From the NCBI RefSeq assembly GCF_029784165.1, contig NC_073695.1, positions 8,292,820 to 8,356,819 of the forward strand: a stretch of DNA of 64,000 nucleotides, in the 5' to 3' direction. Each line of letters starts with the position of its first letter. Positions within the stretch are counted from its first letter, which is position 1. The notes beneath the pieces are model-generated. The model searched no databases and was not told the origin of the DNA. It saw only the letters and a list, made by a program, of their open reading frames with translations. Made by a program: the position numbers and the translations under genes. This document shows positions 10,753 to 23,136 of this stretch, piece after piece. Origin of the DNA: Wyeomyia smithii (lineage: Eukaryota > Arthropoda > Insecta > Diptera > Culicidae).

Positions 10753-12109
10753 GTCATCTGTAGTACGGTAGAGTTGTTGCGCGAACTCAAGTATGTGTGG
10801 CTCTAGTGTTGTAACGTATTTAGATTCGAATTTTTGAGCAGAATAATCGTACATTTTTGTTCAAGGATTCATGTTAGTTTGACGGTAGTACGGTTACGGT
10901 ATTGAAGTTGAATGAAATAAATATGCTAAAAGTTTACTAATGGGTTATATTTTAATGTCTGAAAGTTTGAAAAGGATCGGTTGACTATGTAATTTTCTAC
11001 AGCGATTCTTCCGTGATATAATTTGATGTGATGTGTTAAGCTTTGAGTGCTATAAACTCAACTTATCTTTAGAGTCCAACTGCTTAGAAAATTGTATCAT
11101 TAAGCAATGGGGTCCTAACGTTTATAACGGTTTTCTGATTTTTATATATCAGCTGGAAGAGTGCAGTTTTCTGAGCGAAACGTGATTTAGAAGTAGGAGG
11201 GTGGTATTCAAGACACGACCGCATGACGTTGGACTACGGTATTCTTATATTCCATTAAAACAAATAATAGAGAGAATTGCAACTCTAGTATTTGCTGCAA
11301 TTTTATCTAACGGTGCATTTCTGAATGCTGAGACGTTAAAACGTTATAAATAATAATATATACTAAAAGAATGGATATCTTTTATTTAATCGCTGTCATT
11401 TCATACATATTCGAATCAACCCTTTGTTTGCTGCACTACCAAGACAATCATTTAATTGAGCGAATTGGTAAAATTTTCCTATCTAAGCAAAAAGCAAACT
11501 TTACGAAACTATCTGAAATTGGAGCCCGAACGATTCAACCGAAAATTTTAAATTTGAAAATTGTTTGACATTTAATCGATAAAACTCATGCTAGGTTAGT
11601 TCCAGCCCAGCATATAACTTCATGTATTTGAAAAAAAAAAAACGTTTGGTTCAATAACTCAATATAGCAAGAGCTCAATCACACGTTTTTCGGTAGCTGT
11701 TATCATGGTTTGGGCGAGTGACAGAAAAATATCTTAACTTCTTCAGTTGTGATTTAGAGCATTTCTAATTGTTTTGTTATTTTTCACGATAGCGACAAGT
11801 TTGTTTCTTTCTCTGTGTGTGAGAAACAAAATCAAAACCGCGCACCGAGAAACAAAAACGAAAATTTAATGAATGCTCATTGAGAAAACTTGCAACTCTT
11901 TTTACCAATAACTTATGATACTCAAAAGAACCCGTTTTGATCTAAATCAAATTTCTAGTAAATAAGTGTTGATCATTCATAGGTAGTAATTTTTCCTCGA
12001 TGAATAAAGACTGGCTGAAGAAGTTAAAATCGCTGCTGTAAAATCAAATTCACAACTGTGTTCGTTAAGACGTTTTAATATATTCAATGACAATAATAAT
12101 CTTCGATAA
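10753..12109. other. No gene recognised; partial F3 repeat at 11192-11310
   Basis: AT-rich. The only identified feature is a partial plus-strand copy of repeat F3 (starting GTAGGAGGGTGGTATTC at 11193), which shares about 100 bp with 59348-59450. The rest is unassigned. Confidence 0.5.
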
Positions 12110-12440
12110 ACACCCGCTATAGTTATTCACACACATGCTATAACTATCTAAACACGCGTTAAAACTATTCATACACACGCTGTAGCTATAGCTATCCATA
12201 CACACGCTATTCCTTTCCATACATTCATACAACTATCTATACACACGCATAAGCTATCCAACCATGTGCTATTACTATCCATACATACGCTATAACTAAT
12301 CATTACATACGCAGCAGCTATCCACACACAAGCTATAACTATCCGTACACACGCTGAAGATATACACGCAATAGCCATAATATGCTACACATCTAGTGTC
12401 TTACACACGCTATAGCTAGCCATACACACGCAACAGCGCC
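12110..12440 (-). repeat. Degenerate ~22-bp tandem array (ACACACGCTATAAC)
   Basis: About fifteen imperfect copies of a word close to ATACACACGCTATAACTATCC. It is the diverged counterpart of the GCGTGTGTGTATGTTTA tail of the other F1 copies. Confidence 0.65.
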
Positions 12441-13416
12441 ATCCCTATCATCGCAAATGGCATAGCAATACAGATGCGCATACGCTATATGTGCACACTG
12501 CACACACACTAAATGGCGGTAGCTTTCCTAGTGGCGGTGCTGGCTCGTGCAGTTTCTGGCTGTTTTCATCCAACGATATCTGAATTGGATTACCGCTGGT
12601 GGGGTCCAACTCAGATCGAAGGAGAACCGAACTGAATGAAGAAATGCAGCTTCCCACTACCTCAGCCGCTGCTGCCTGATACCACCGCTCTGGTTCTGCT
12701 GCAGCTCAGTTTGGCCGCTGGAATCAGCCACCGCTGCTGATTATACAAGACCGGCCTGGTGGCCTTTCACTTGTTAACTGATGACTGCTATGAGACGACA
12801 CAGGCTATTATATAGCCCAAAGCAAAAATCCATCCGCGAGCAAACAAGAAGCGAGCTTGTGATTGGTTGAATGTGCACGACTTTTAACACAACTTTTAAC
12901 TAGTTTAGTATCGAAAACATATTTAAATTATTATATGACAATCTTGCGAAATATTTCCCCCATAAATCAAGCCATTGGTGTTTAGAATCTGTTCAGTGGT
13001 AATGATAAAAGAAGCATTTTAAAACGGTGTTGAAACACCTGTTGCAGCTACCGAAAGCGAGCTCGTTATTGGTTGAAAGCTGTGAGACTGTTTACAAAGT
13101 CAGATCGGTTGTATCCGTTAGTGTCGACTGTGCTTGGGAAGAGAGGTGGTGATTGGCTGCTCGGTATGATTTAGACAGTCGATGTGATTTATCAATTTTT
13201 CAATAGTGTATCTCGAACAATAGGTTATTTTTGTTACATAAGTTCAACCGTAAAAGAATTTCTGATCGGTTGATGCCAAAACCTCGAAATTCTGAAAAGA
13301 AATGACTAATATATAAGCGCTCAAAACCTGACCACTTTTCCCTGGTTTTCCCCGGTTGAATTACTAGATTTTCAAATTCAGGTGCCTAACTTCGATATAG
13401 ACGTTAGTCCAACGTC
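12110..13416 (-). repeat. Promoter-bearing repeat, family F1, copy b
   Basis: On the minus strand this begins with the palindrome GACGTTGGACTAACGTC (13416-13400). It continues with the same AT-rich 5' segment as copies a and d, and a box related to CCCAAGCACAGTCGACA (13112-13135). A second promoter module follows: CCAAT (rc of 12861-12866), TATATAAT (12806-12814), a CAGCAG-rich leader, and the conserved GGACCCCACCAGCGGTAAT segment (near 12590). It ends in a degenerate array at 12110-12440 of ACACACGCTATAACTATCC-like words. Non-coding. Confidence 0.55.
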
Positions 13417-14204
13417 AAAAAAATATATATCGTTTTCATTCGATTTTTATATGAAGAATAAAAAACTGCTCGGAATGCCTTAAATGACAGTTCTCTCATA
13501 TACCGTACATTTAATCTTCATTTAAAAATCGAAGGAAAACGATAAACATTTTTTAAACGTCACGTTTTGCACAGAAAAGGCGGCTTTTCAAATCAAATGA
13601 TATATAAAAACTGGTATAGTTTCAGGACCCAATTAAGGCTTCTCAGAAGAAACAGTGCAGTTTTGTTTTCTGCTGTTATATCTGCGTTTTTCTTAAAAAC
13701 CCTTCATTTGCCTCAATTCCCGCTCAGCAGACATACGCTGAATAAGTTTTTCGAGTGTTTTTTCAGCGATATTTTCCCAAATTTGTTGCAAGTACTCCCA
13801 CCAATGGGACTCTCTCCAATCGATTAAGCGGAAGTTTTCGTCAATATTACGTATCGCATGACCACCGCATCTATTTTCAGGCCGAGATTTTAATTTTACT
13901 CTGGATTTTCTCAGTTTTTCCCTACTGTGTAGAGGAGGGTGAGGCGGGGGGTGCTGCTGCAATTCCCAGTTCCAAACTTAAAGCAGAGAATGTGAAAGTT
14001 CTGCAGGATGTTGTTTCGCGGGTGAAGAAGGTTGCTGTTGGTTGTTATTTAATCTCCCAACAACCTGCTTATAATACCAAGAAAACCCAGAAATTACTAG
14101 TTGGAAACAAAACATTCCTCGTATGGCTTGCAATATGTCGTTAGTAACAAAAAATCGTCATGCACGCTGTATTTGTCATCCGTTAACTCTGGAATTATTC
14201 TACC
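13417..14204. other. No gene recognised
   Basis: Overlapping frames on both strands (13567-13827, 13693-13962, 13755-14144) lack any recognisable domain and look accidental. Confidence 0.4.
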
Positions 14205-14419
14205 TAGAAAAGGCAAAGCCTTGGTGCTACATCCCGTATCGGAACTCGACCTTCTGTTTATCATTCACAGACTTCGCAGCCAACTGTTAAGTGTACAGGA
14301 CAATTGCGGGGCTAGCGCTACGATCCTACTGACACTAACAGTCTCTCCCGAGCCGAGACTCGAACCTACGACGACTGGCTTGTTAGGCCAGCATCGTACC
14401 TCGAGACCAGCTGGGAGAT
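14205..14419 (-). mobile_element. tRNA-derived SINE, Feilai-like
   Basis: Read on the minus strand, the element starts CTCCCAGCTGGTCTCGAGG and carries an internal RNA polymerase III promoter. The A box is TGGTCTCGAGG (complement of 14399-14409) and the B box is GGTTCGAGTCT (complement of 14356-14366), about 33 bp apart, as in tRNA genes. A tRNA-unrelated body of about 140 bp follows, with GTGCTACATCC-type sequence near 14220. The same body and head occur as fragments at 7012-7110 and 9883-9957. This architecture matches the Feilai SINE family described in Aedes. The naming is from memory. Confidence 0.75.
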
Positions 14420-16600
14420 ATTCTACGTAGATATTCATTGCAAATTCAGGTATAAAATGACTTCATTTTAAAAATTCGCTTATGCAGAATTTCATATAGG
14501 GTATCGAACGCTTCGTCAGTTGTTTTTTCGTTTGATTTTGCATAAGACTGCTTCAGAAATCCTGCCGAAAACGTTCGGTACCCTTCGATCCGGAAACCCA
14601 GGCTTTATATGAGAGCATTTGAAAAAACTCACGAAAAAGTATGAAACCAAAATTGAATAAAACATGAACTACTTAATTTAATCTTCAAATAAAGTATTCA
14701 TTGGTTTTTAATAACTTGCCATAGTTATGATTTACATTCCCGAACGAAAACTGTTGAAAAAAAAAAAAAAACAAAAACTCATTTGAAATAAACGAAACTA
14801 CAACTGTTTCACTTATAACGGCACCTAAATCATTGACACTCACATTTTTATGTTTTTTGGCATCATAATATTGCCCTTACAAGTAATTTAAGACCTAAAA
14901 TAGCTCTGGTATTTAATCGGTATTCTAATTCACCGTTTTGGGTTCTCCACACCCGGGAGTTATTTCCCCATTATCTATCGTAAACATAGTGATTTGCCTC
15001 GGGTCGATAGGTTAAATCCTTTCGTCTCCCTCTTGCTAGCTGGGACTAGTATTTTCACCTGAACACTTGCTTTCGGGCGCTCTGAACGCTCACTTTACGA
15101 CTAATAAACGACGGAACCTTCGCCATCCACGTGAAACTTGGTAGATTCGAGCTATTGCCTGCCCAAGCGGCAAGCAATCAGCGCTCATTTCAGTAATAAA
15201 ATTGTTGAATGTGATAGTTAAAGTTGAAAACCGGATCAATTAAGTTACGATTATGATTCAGAAGTTGAAGTGTAGTTGTAGAAGCTCACAGTCAAGTACC
15301 AAATCAAGCATCCATTGAAGAGAGTCAGTCAATTTCACTTGAACCATACAAAATGAACAGACTGTTGAATACTATCCTAAAATTGAATGTTTGTTAGAGG
15401 ATGATAGAATTATTGGAATTAGCTTGACGAGTTGTAAAATCAATTTTCCTAAAATCCGCAGTCTCGAATTGCAAAGTTTAACTACAAACTGTTTAAAGTT
15501 ATATCATCAAATAATTCTAGCTGTAATGAAGTCTTCATTAATATGTTTTCCTAATTCAATTTATGCTTATTGCTACCATTTGTTAACCGTAAAAAAAATC
15601 TATTCGAGTTTCCATTTGAAAAATAATCAAAATCAATCGTTTCTTGTCGCAACCCAATTTCAACAAATTTGAACAGCGTTATAAACTGTTCGATTCGCGC
15701 GTCTGTCCAAGTGATTCACGAAATTCACACATGAAATTTTTATAAACTCACTCGACATTCGCCAGAAATTGCAAATGCTCAGCTTTCGGTCGCCGTCCGG
15801 CTCTAGTGAACGGCAAACGAACCGGATGCTGCCGGGATTAAAATTTGCTTGCCGATTTAAAATTCATAGAAATTCTCCCGCGCGCTGCACGACTGTCGAT
15901 CGGTCCGTCCGTCTGTCTGTCTGTCTGTCTGCGTAAACGACGGTGTGGGTGTGGATATAGAACATTGTGTGTTTGCCGGAAAGCGGTCCAAAATTATGGG
16001 ATGAATTTTACGGTTACTTTGCAATTCTGAAGTCCAAAAAGGCAGACAGGTGGGTTTGCACAGTGCCAGGATTCGTTCCGCAATCGGCGGCGGCAGACGA
16101 ACGTTCGCAGTCTTTGCGATGAACGTACTTACGTAAGTGGGTGTGTGAGTAAATGCGCGCATTAAAACAAAAAATTGATGAGTTGTGTATCGATGGCTTT
16201 GCAAACACAACCGGAAATCGGTAAACGTCAGCAGCAACCATAAGCCGGGGATCTGTTTGAGATGTAGCAGAAAATTTTAAACTATTTATTTGAATCGTAC
16301 CGGTACCGTTCTACACAGGAGCTTTTCAAATACTACCCAAACGAAGAAATGACAACCGCTTCAGAGCATAGTGAAATTTCAATATTAAATTTTGTGCAGA
16401 TAGCAGACCGTACAATCAAAACATAGCGGCCACCAGAGCTTCTGAAACATTTGCAATTCCCGCGATCGTCCTGTCCCCCCTGCGAACCCTTTCAGTTTAA
16501 TTTCAATCAGAGTCGTTTCTCGGGAAGCATATAGCACCTTATCAGGCGAGGATCAAAGTATTTCCAGTTTTTTCTCCCGTCCTCGTACACCTTTACCTAC
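14420..16600. other. Intron downstream of exon B; no gene recognised
   Basis: Mostly non-repetitive intronic DNA. It contains a short (CTGT)n microsatellite at about 15905-15932. Minus-strand frames at 15857-16241 have no domain and no matching splice phase for the CUB protein. Confidence 0.5.
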
Positions 16601-16773
16601 CTGGATTGGATGCATTGATGTGAAACTCGCACTTGCTGCCCTGGGCGAAATCGTACGAATCAGAATCAGCAAACAGGATGTCGACATCCAGCTCGAAGCC
16701 TCGGTTCGATTGGCCCGACTGTAACGGCGCGGAGAATGGACTCGAGTGGAACGCAATCAGCATCTCGGGGCCC
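16601..16773 (-). CDS. CUB-domain protein, internal exon B
   Basis: This is an internal exon of a minus-strand host gene. It has a strong acceptor (pyrimidine-rich tract, then TTTCAG before 16773) and a consensus donor CCAG/GTAGGT at 16601/16600. It enters in phase 2 and leaves in phase 1. The 57 complete codons start GPEMLIAFHSSPFSAPLQ, continue through RGFELDVDI, and end CEFHINASNP. The pattern G-x-x-M-x-I-x-F-x-S followed by GF matches the second half of a CUB domain (an extracellular beta-sandwich module), and CEFHI looks like the first cysteine of a following CUB domain. The reading frame joins exactly to exon A at 62504-62662 across a 45.7-kb intron. From memory it resembles arthropod multi-CUB membrane proteins of the suppressor-of-lurcher type, but I am not sure of that name. 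The product should be secreted or membrane-anchored. The remaining exons lie outside the window. Confidence 0.85.
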
Positions 16774-18449
16774 CTGAAATTATTCGAGTGGAACAGAAAA
16801 AAGGGGGGAAAATTCAGTGAAAAATGAAATGCAACGACAAACATTGTATAGCAAAAAAAAAAATCGAATATTATTGATTTATAACGTTATCTTAAATTTC
16901 AAAGCAACTTTAATAACAATGTAAACAAGCCGTCCAACAGCTGTATTTCACATCCGATTCGCTCACTCCACTCGAGTGGGTTCGTACGTGTAGCAAAGTT
17001 TGCACGGTACAGAATATTTAGACCATTTTCTTCTCTCATCAAAAACTATCAAAAGCCGCAACACACATCCACATATGGGGAATGCAAACATTGCCCCATA
17101 CCCTAGATCCAGAGTTCCAATTGCTGCTGCCGTCTCTCGGGAGGTGCATCGGCAAACACACCCAACAATGTGCATCCAGCTGCCGAAGTCTGTAGCATTC
17201 TGTTTTCGAACGCGCACCTCAGGCTTTGTGGTTGTTCAGGTTATGTATCAAAATCTGACTCCTTTCCCCCACAGCCTGACGTCGGTTTCACTGCTCCTCG
17301 TGCTCGAATCTCGACCCAAAAGGATGCAATCATATGTAGCAACTGAATTTGCTGCGCTGGAACAGTTTCTTTTTTCAACTCTCCGAAAAATACAATGATA
17401 AACATTTCCTTGCCTTCAGATCTCAAGGGAGGCAAGGTAGTAAAAAAAAGTTACCACAAAGCTTTACTGCAATAACTGCATATGTGCAATATCAGTGCCG
17501 GATTTAGTGCAGGAACTGTTTCAATGGAGTAGGACACTGCACAGATAGGCTACGAGGCCAATCACACCGGATGAGGCAGAAGAGCCTATCGGAGATGACA
17601 GAGGATAACTGATGTGCTGGAATTTGTGCCTGTGTGCTGAAAGAAATGCAGTGTTTGTTGCGGAAACAGACCGGGTTTGCAATCTTGCTTGGTTTACATA
17701 TTGAAGGGAAAGGAACTGAAGAGATTATTTCCACATTTAATAACGGATTTGAAGAATCAAATAAAATTCAATTGTCAACGTCAACTGTAATGCAGATTGT
17801 TTGGAAAGGTCAACGACTGTTTCAGTTTATTTGATTTTGTTTGGGCCAAATTTTTCCACTTAAACCGCAACAGAAAATATTCTTTACAAAATAGAATTAT
17901 TTGTTATTGATATATAACAATTGTTGTATTCATTTTGGAAAAAGCCCATTTCGAACCTTAATTCCTAGCAGAAATTATTCTACTAATTCTAGTTTTAAAC
18001 GGTAATATCAACAACATTACAATCAGCAAGGGTAGAATTGGAGAAAAAAAAAAGTTTTGGTATGCGTATTTCGCACGACAAGTCTTTAACATTGACCGTT
18101 TTTCATAAGATAAACCAATATTAGGAGTCTGATAGAGGTGCATGGAGAAAAGGTTGCAATCAAAAACATCATTTTTATTGGGTAAAAATTGAATAATTGT
18201 TTTTACTTAACAAGTTGTTAATTTTTGTTGATCTCGAGAGTCATCAAATAATTTTGGTTTGAATGAAGTAGAATTATTTTTCATATAATTTATGCATTTC
18301 TAGTAGACTGTACTCATCTGGCTCAAAATTGATTTTAAATACAGTATAAAATCATACCATTTCGTCGATAATTACAAAAAAACGGTTCATTTCAGACCCG
18401 GATTTTAAAGCCTATTAATTCTTCGTTTTTATATGTTTAAACTCACGTT

Positions 18450-18620
18450 TTCTCGTAGAATTACGTCTTACGGCAACTTTTTGAGAAAGGGGTGCGAAAT
18501 GAAATCCAAAACTTCGAGAGCGTCACAAAAAATCCAATTTCAAATGCCTGACACTTCAAACGAGAAGACACTCCGCTCACTCCAAAATCAGAATGACACG
18601 GTATCTCTGCACTGGAGAGG
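18450..18620 (+). repeat. 5' fragment of an F-type palindrome-ended repeat
   Basis: Starts with CGTAGAATTACG (18454-18465), followed by TCTTACGGCAAC. It is related to 45379-45480 through AACTTCGAGAGCGTCACAAA and CCAATTTCAAA. Only the first ~150 bp of the repeat is present, before the LINE remnant. Confidence 0.5.
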
Positions 18621-20590
18621 CGCGTAAAAAACTGCATGATAGCAAGGAAAACCGCCAAACTTTATCTGGAGATCGATGAACTATCCGCCGGCCGAATCAC
18701 CGAGTAGCGCTTCTTACCAAACTACAGGCTTGGTGAGGCTTGCATGCGCCGGGTAGGCGGATCGACGACCAATATACGAAAGGAAACTTCTGTTACGACG
18801 AAGAGGAAGGTACATGCAAAACGATCAGTTCAGTCATAACCACTTCCTCAACGAAATCTCGCAAAGAACAGAGAGGGACAGATGGAACGTCCAGTTTCAT
18901 CATCACTATCTGCTAAAGGTCCAGCAGACGGCTAGTAACAGCTTGATGTCTCAACCGCTCCCCATTTGCAAACCCGCGAGTGGAAAAAAAGATTCCGCAG
19001 AAAACTCTAAAAAGCTCAGTGCCTCAAACATCCTTAGCTCGCAAACCTAGGTCCCAGAAACCACCTTCCTGGGCTAGTCATGTGTCTGTTTGCATATCGC
19101 TTACAGCAGGTAAAGCTAACCGGTGTCGGAGCAAAGGCAACCCAAACCAGCAGTTCTGCTGATGGCAACCTTCTAATACGTACTGGTTCCTCCAATCCAC
19201 CCACAGGCGAATCCAACACGCAATGAGCAGCTCTCTTGCATTCCGGTGAATTTTCATCACGCCAAGAGGGTCTCCAGCGCAGAAATTCGCCAAAGAGCAA
19301 CTAACCGTTGCTCTGGGCCAAAAACCATGGGTCACCAACACAAAGGTTTTTGGCCTCGTGGACCCAAAAGGTACGTCAACTGCAATTCTGTTGAGCCGAG
19401 TAATCGAATACACTGCAATTACATGGTCACCGCATGCACTTACTTCCCCGGTGATCTGGACGATATTCCGTCTCCCGAGATTCGCGCACTCGTGCGGTAC
19501 TGCAAAGCAGTCAATAAGCCGTTCATCATCGAAAGCGATGCGAATGCCCACCACCATCACACGATTTGGGGCAGCTCGGATACCAACAACAAGGGTAAGT
19601 ACCTTCTTGAATATGCAATGTAGAGAACAGCCCCACTTTTACTAACGCCATAAGAGACGAGGTCCTCGACCTTACTCTCTGCAGCGCGAACATTGCCAGA
19701 AAAGTCATAAAATGGCATTTCACTGACCACCATATTTCACATTGAAGCTTCCTTTAAAAAGCGAATTCAGGAACCCGAAGAAGACTCGAGGTTCTTGTTT
19801 AGGGAACACTAAGTCAACTCCCGGCCTTCCTGCTTAATCGGTATACGCACATCCGACGATTTTGATGTTGCTGCACGTGACTTTGAATGCAGAATCATTG
19901 ATGCCTGCTGTCCCCTGAAGAAGAGGTTTGTGTGTAGCAATATGCCCTGGTGGAACGAAACGCTCAATACCCTCCGCCGTGAGGCCAGGCACTTGTTGAA
20001 CAGTGCTAAAAGCACTTCCAACTGAGATTAATACTGAGTGTCACTCACTGAGTACAACGCTGAGCTACGCAAGGCTAAAAGAATTTGTAGAATCAAGTTC
20101 TGCGCGGGCATCCAGACGCTGCTCGAAGTCGCACGACTCCAGAAAGCGATGTCCATTGACCACACCAACGGTCTAGGGCAGTTCAAAAAAGGGGTTTCAC
20201 CGTCATACCTAGGAAATCACTGCAGGCTCTTATAAACAACCAACGTCGCTGTTACAGAGTTAGAGATCAAGGCGTACAGCAAACAACGACTCCATTCTTC
20301 TCTCTCGAAGGTTATCCAGGGAAACTTTAATCAATTGGGCATGAAGCTCTTTTGAATTTATGAAGCCTTCAGGAAATACATCTTTATACAAAAATCAGAT
20401 GGGACCATAATGCCCGAACTGACACATCTTTTCCGCGCAAGCTTAACTCTGAGCTACACTCCAATTAGCTGGCGGAAAGTTGAGGTGATTTTCATACCGA
20501 AGAAAGGAAGAAAATACAAAACATTACCTAAGACCTTCAGGCCCATAAGTCTCACATATCCACTCCTGAAGTTAAGGGGTTATATATGGG
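18620..20590 (+). pseudogene. Loa-like LINE, ORF1 and 5' half of ORF2, decayed
   Basis: Plus-strand frames broken by many stops encode, in order: an ORF1-like segment (ARKTAKLYLEIDELSAGRIT near 18640 and ACMRRVGGST near 18745); an endonuclease segment (IESDANAHHHHTIWGSSDTN at about 19530-19590, corresponding to the G/S-D-x-N-A-H-H-x-x-W-G block); a fragment reading REEVLDLTLCSANIARK; and the start of the reverse transcriptase (SYTPISWRKVEVIFIPKKGR, then FRPISLT) ending near 20580. The sequence style fits Loa-clade elements (LIAN/Loa/Bilbo). RT motifs A to E are absent here but appear inverted at 20930-21790. Confidence 0.6.
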
Positions 20591-20929
20591 GTTATTTAGT
20601 TTTCAACTTCTTGATAACATTTTCACAAATTTTTATAAAGATCTGAGCAATAGGAAAAGAGTAAGAGCGAATTGAAGCGCGCCCCGTCACGGCCGTATAA
20701 GCTGAACTTGTTACTTCACACGCGTTTATCTCGGAATGTGTCTCAAAAAATCACTTTGCCGTGTTTACGATTTCGGTAAAACTACTGAATCGATTTTTTT
20801 CATCTTGTTTTTTAAATGTTCGTTATTGAATTCCCTGGTCGTTGAACGATCGTATTTTGATACACGAAGTTGAACTTTACCGAAACAAATCTAAACTTTT
20901 TTTTCTCGAGCAAAAAGCTATATAAACCC

Positions 20930-21790
20930 TTAAATGTTAAGAGCATGACAGTATGCAGTGAGGAGTCCCGTGATGATGCGTTTACTACGAGTAAAACTAA
21001 ATAGCCTTTTGGTAACCGCAAGTTTAGAGTAGATGAACTATTTATTCCTAGCATTTCACATGTACTTAGTTTTCCTTTAATGGCGGACGTGAGGGTTTCA
21101 TTGTTGAAACTTAGTCGTACCCCATTCAATAGCAAAGGAGTAATTGAATCCTTCGCTTGGTAAAGAGTATAATGACAATTTCGGTCACGGGTTTCTTTTG
21201 AACACGTTTTGCTAAGTTAAAGCCGAGGCGAATGCCAAATTAGGCAAAGCCTCTTTAAAAACAAAAAAAAATTAAAGCCAACAACAGTATCTTCTAACAC
21301 ACATCAGAGAGCCTATTTCATATGACTAAATAAAAGTGCATAACATTTCCCTGAACAAAGGACTACGTCATCAGCATAACCAATGACTTCGTAGCCAAGC
21401 TATAATAGCTTGTCAAGAAAAAAGTCTACAACCAATGACCATAGCAGGAGAGGGAGAACTCCTCCCTGAGCACACCCTTTAACTACCTCTATTATGATAG
21501 ATGAAACTCCCAATTCAGCTGTGATTCTCCTGTTCGAAAGCATTGCTTGAATCTAGCCTATTATGTTATAGTCGACTACTCTATTTTGGTAGAGAAGGTG
21601 TGAAAAGATGTAAAGGACGTATTGTCGAAAGCTCCTTCAATATCAAAAAAGTGCAGCCACTAAACACTAAACAGTGTAGAGAAGTTTCTGTAGATTTACC
21701 CTGTTGATAGGCATTCTGATGTTTATACAGGGGTCGCTGCGGAAGTAGTTATCCGTAATTTTTTTCCGTCAACTTGAGAAGAGTCAACGC
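20930..21790 (-). pseudogene. Inverted reverse transcriptase part of the Loa-like LINE
   Basis: On the minus strand, decayed frames give KHQNAYQQGKSTETSLH (21745 downward), FDIEGAFDNTSF (RT motif A), VVKGCAQGGVLPLLLWSLVV (RT motif B, GxPQGGVLSPLLW in live copies), GYEVIGYADDVVLCSGK (motif C, YADD catalytic pair present), then LFTKRRIQ and LLNGVRLSFNNET. These segments follow directly on the RT start encoded at 20410-20580 on the other strand. The two pieces therefore look like one element with an inverted 3' portion. Stops and frame changes make it inactive. Confidence 0.6.
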
Positions 21791-23090
21791 CAGACTTATC
21801 GGTGTGAAAGTACCCAAACTCATTCCTAACTGGCTGAAAAATCGGAGAGAAACAATTTTCTCTTCCCCATGTATTTCTATCCATGCCATGTCTTTTCTTG
21901 GTTTTGTCTCTGTCACTTATAATTTTTTTTTTTTTGATTGCGTACTTAGTGCGGCCGTTTGTTATTTCCTATGCTTCGAGCCATACTAGACAGCTTATTT
22001 CCCATGAGAAGCGAAGAAATGTGATAAAATATATTACTTTTCCATGTAAACAAAATGTCTAGTATTAACACTTTATTCTGTCAAAGGAATTTCGTGAGCA
22101 TATCTGATTCTGTGAAGAAGCCTGCTGAGTATGAAATGTTTTAATGGTAAAATATAAAAGATAATAGGCAAAATCAGTGAAATAGGCCATTTGAGAACAT
22201 GATCTGAACTAAAATTCAAAGTCGGTAAAATACACTTTAAAAATTCTGTTACTTAAAATACTAAAAAAAGTATTTCCAACTAGAGTTCCGTTTTTTTTTT
22301 TATGGTCCTTATTGTAAAACTAACGATGCATGAATAGATGAAAATTTTACACTAGTAGCAGTTGCGAAAATTCTTCACTTCTACACTAGTAGTAGTTGCG
22401 AAATCTTCAAGCATCTATAGTTCCGAAAAGAACCGATTCCATAATCTTCAGTTAGAAATTCGTGCTACATAACGCTGATGATCGCACCATCGGTAGCATT
22501 GAATATTTCGCTTGGCCGCACATAATAAAGTTTGCTCTTCGCTGTGCCCTCCAGTAGCTGTGCCAGCTAAATATACTGCAGCGTACGATGGTAACTATTG
22601 CTGCCGTATGCAAAATAAAGGTAACATGTTCCGCAGTGCCTGGAAGATGACTCGTATGCAGCTCTCGTTTCTCAATGTCGCGTACCTCTAACAGCTATAC
22701 TCCACTCGCTATTGCGTGACAAACTAAACTTAGGCTGAATTTTCTACACGCAGTCTTTTGCATCGAGTTCAGAGTAGATTTTTGCCATGAGGGCGTGGTC
22801 ACGCAGCTTAGAGAAAGACAAACAAACCAAAACACTTTGTTGAGTCAGAATATGTAGGCAGTGGAATTTATTCCGTCCATGTTATTGTTATTCGTGCTCG
22901 GGAAGCAAGCCAATAGCGAGGGAAATGTATGGGAAAGTTTGACCTTGGAACTTTTCACCTTTTTTCAACATTAAGCAGTAAAGCAACAATGTTAATAATT
23001 ATATCAAACAATTGTTACACATTTTATCTATCCACCGACATATAAATGACTATGTTGCATTAAGTCGTTCGCTTACTATAATCGTTTGAA
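21791..23090. other. No gene recognised
   Basis: AT-rich sequence with a short direct duplication (ACACTAGTAGCAGTTGCGAA near 22350 and ACACTAGTAGTAGTTGCGAA near 22383). No other feature. Confidence 0.4.
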
Positions 23091-23136
23091 AAAAGACGTA
23101 GTCCTACGTTTGAAAAAAGACGTAGTCCTACGTCAA
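23089..23136. repeat. Doubled palindrome GACGTAGTCCTACGTC
   Basis: GACGTAGTCCTACGT at 23095-23109 is repeated as GACGTAGTCCTACGTC at 23119-23134 after TTTGAAAAAA. The shape (GACGTA, short spacer, TACGTC) is the same as the terminal palindrome of the F-type repeats. Confidence 0.7.

Noticed and set aside
14356..14419. Genuine tRNA gene
   Set aside because: A and B boxes are present but no cloverleaf acceptor pairing was evident, and the same head continues into a body shared with other fragments, so it is a SINE.
15905..15932. (CTGT)n tract as a second Helitron-like start
   Set aside because: It lacks the ATCTATACATATAAA start and the following conserved segment; it is a plain microsatellite.
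20410..21790. Twin-priming 5' inversion of the Loa-like LINE
   Set aside because: In twin priming the 5' part is inverted relative to a sense 3' part located downstream; here the order of pieces is the opposite.
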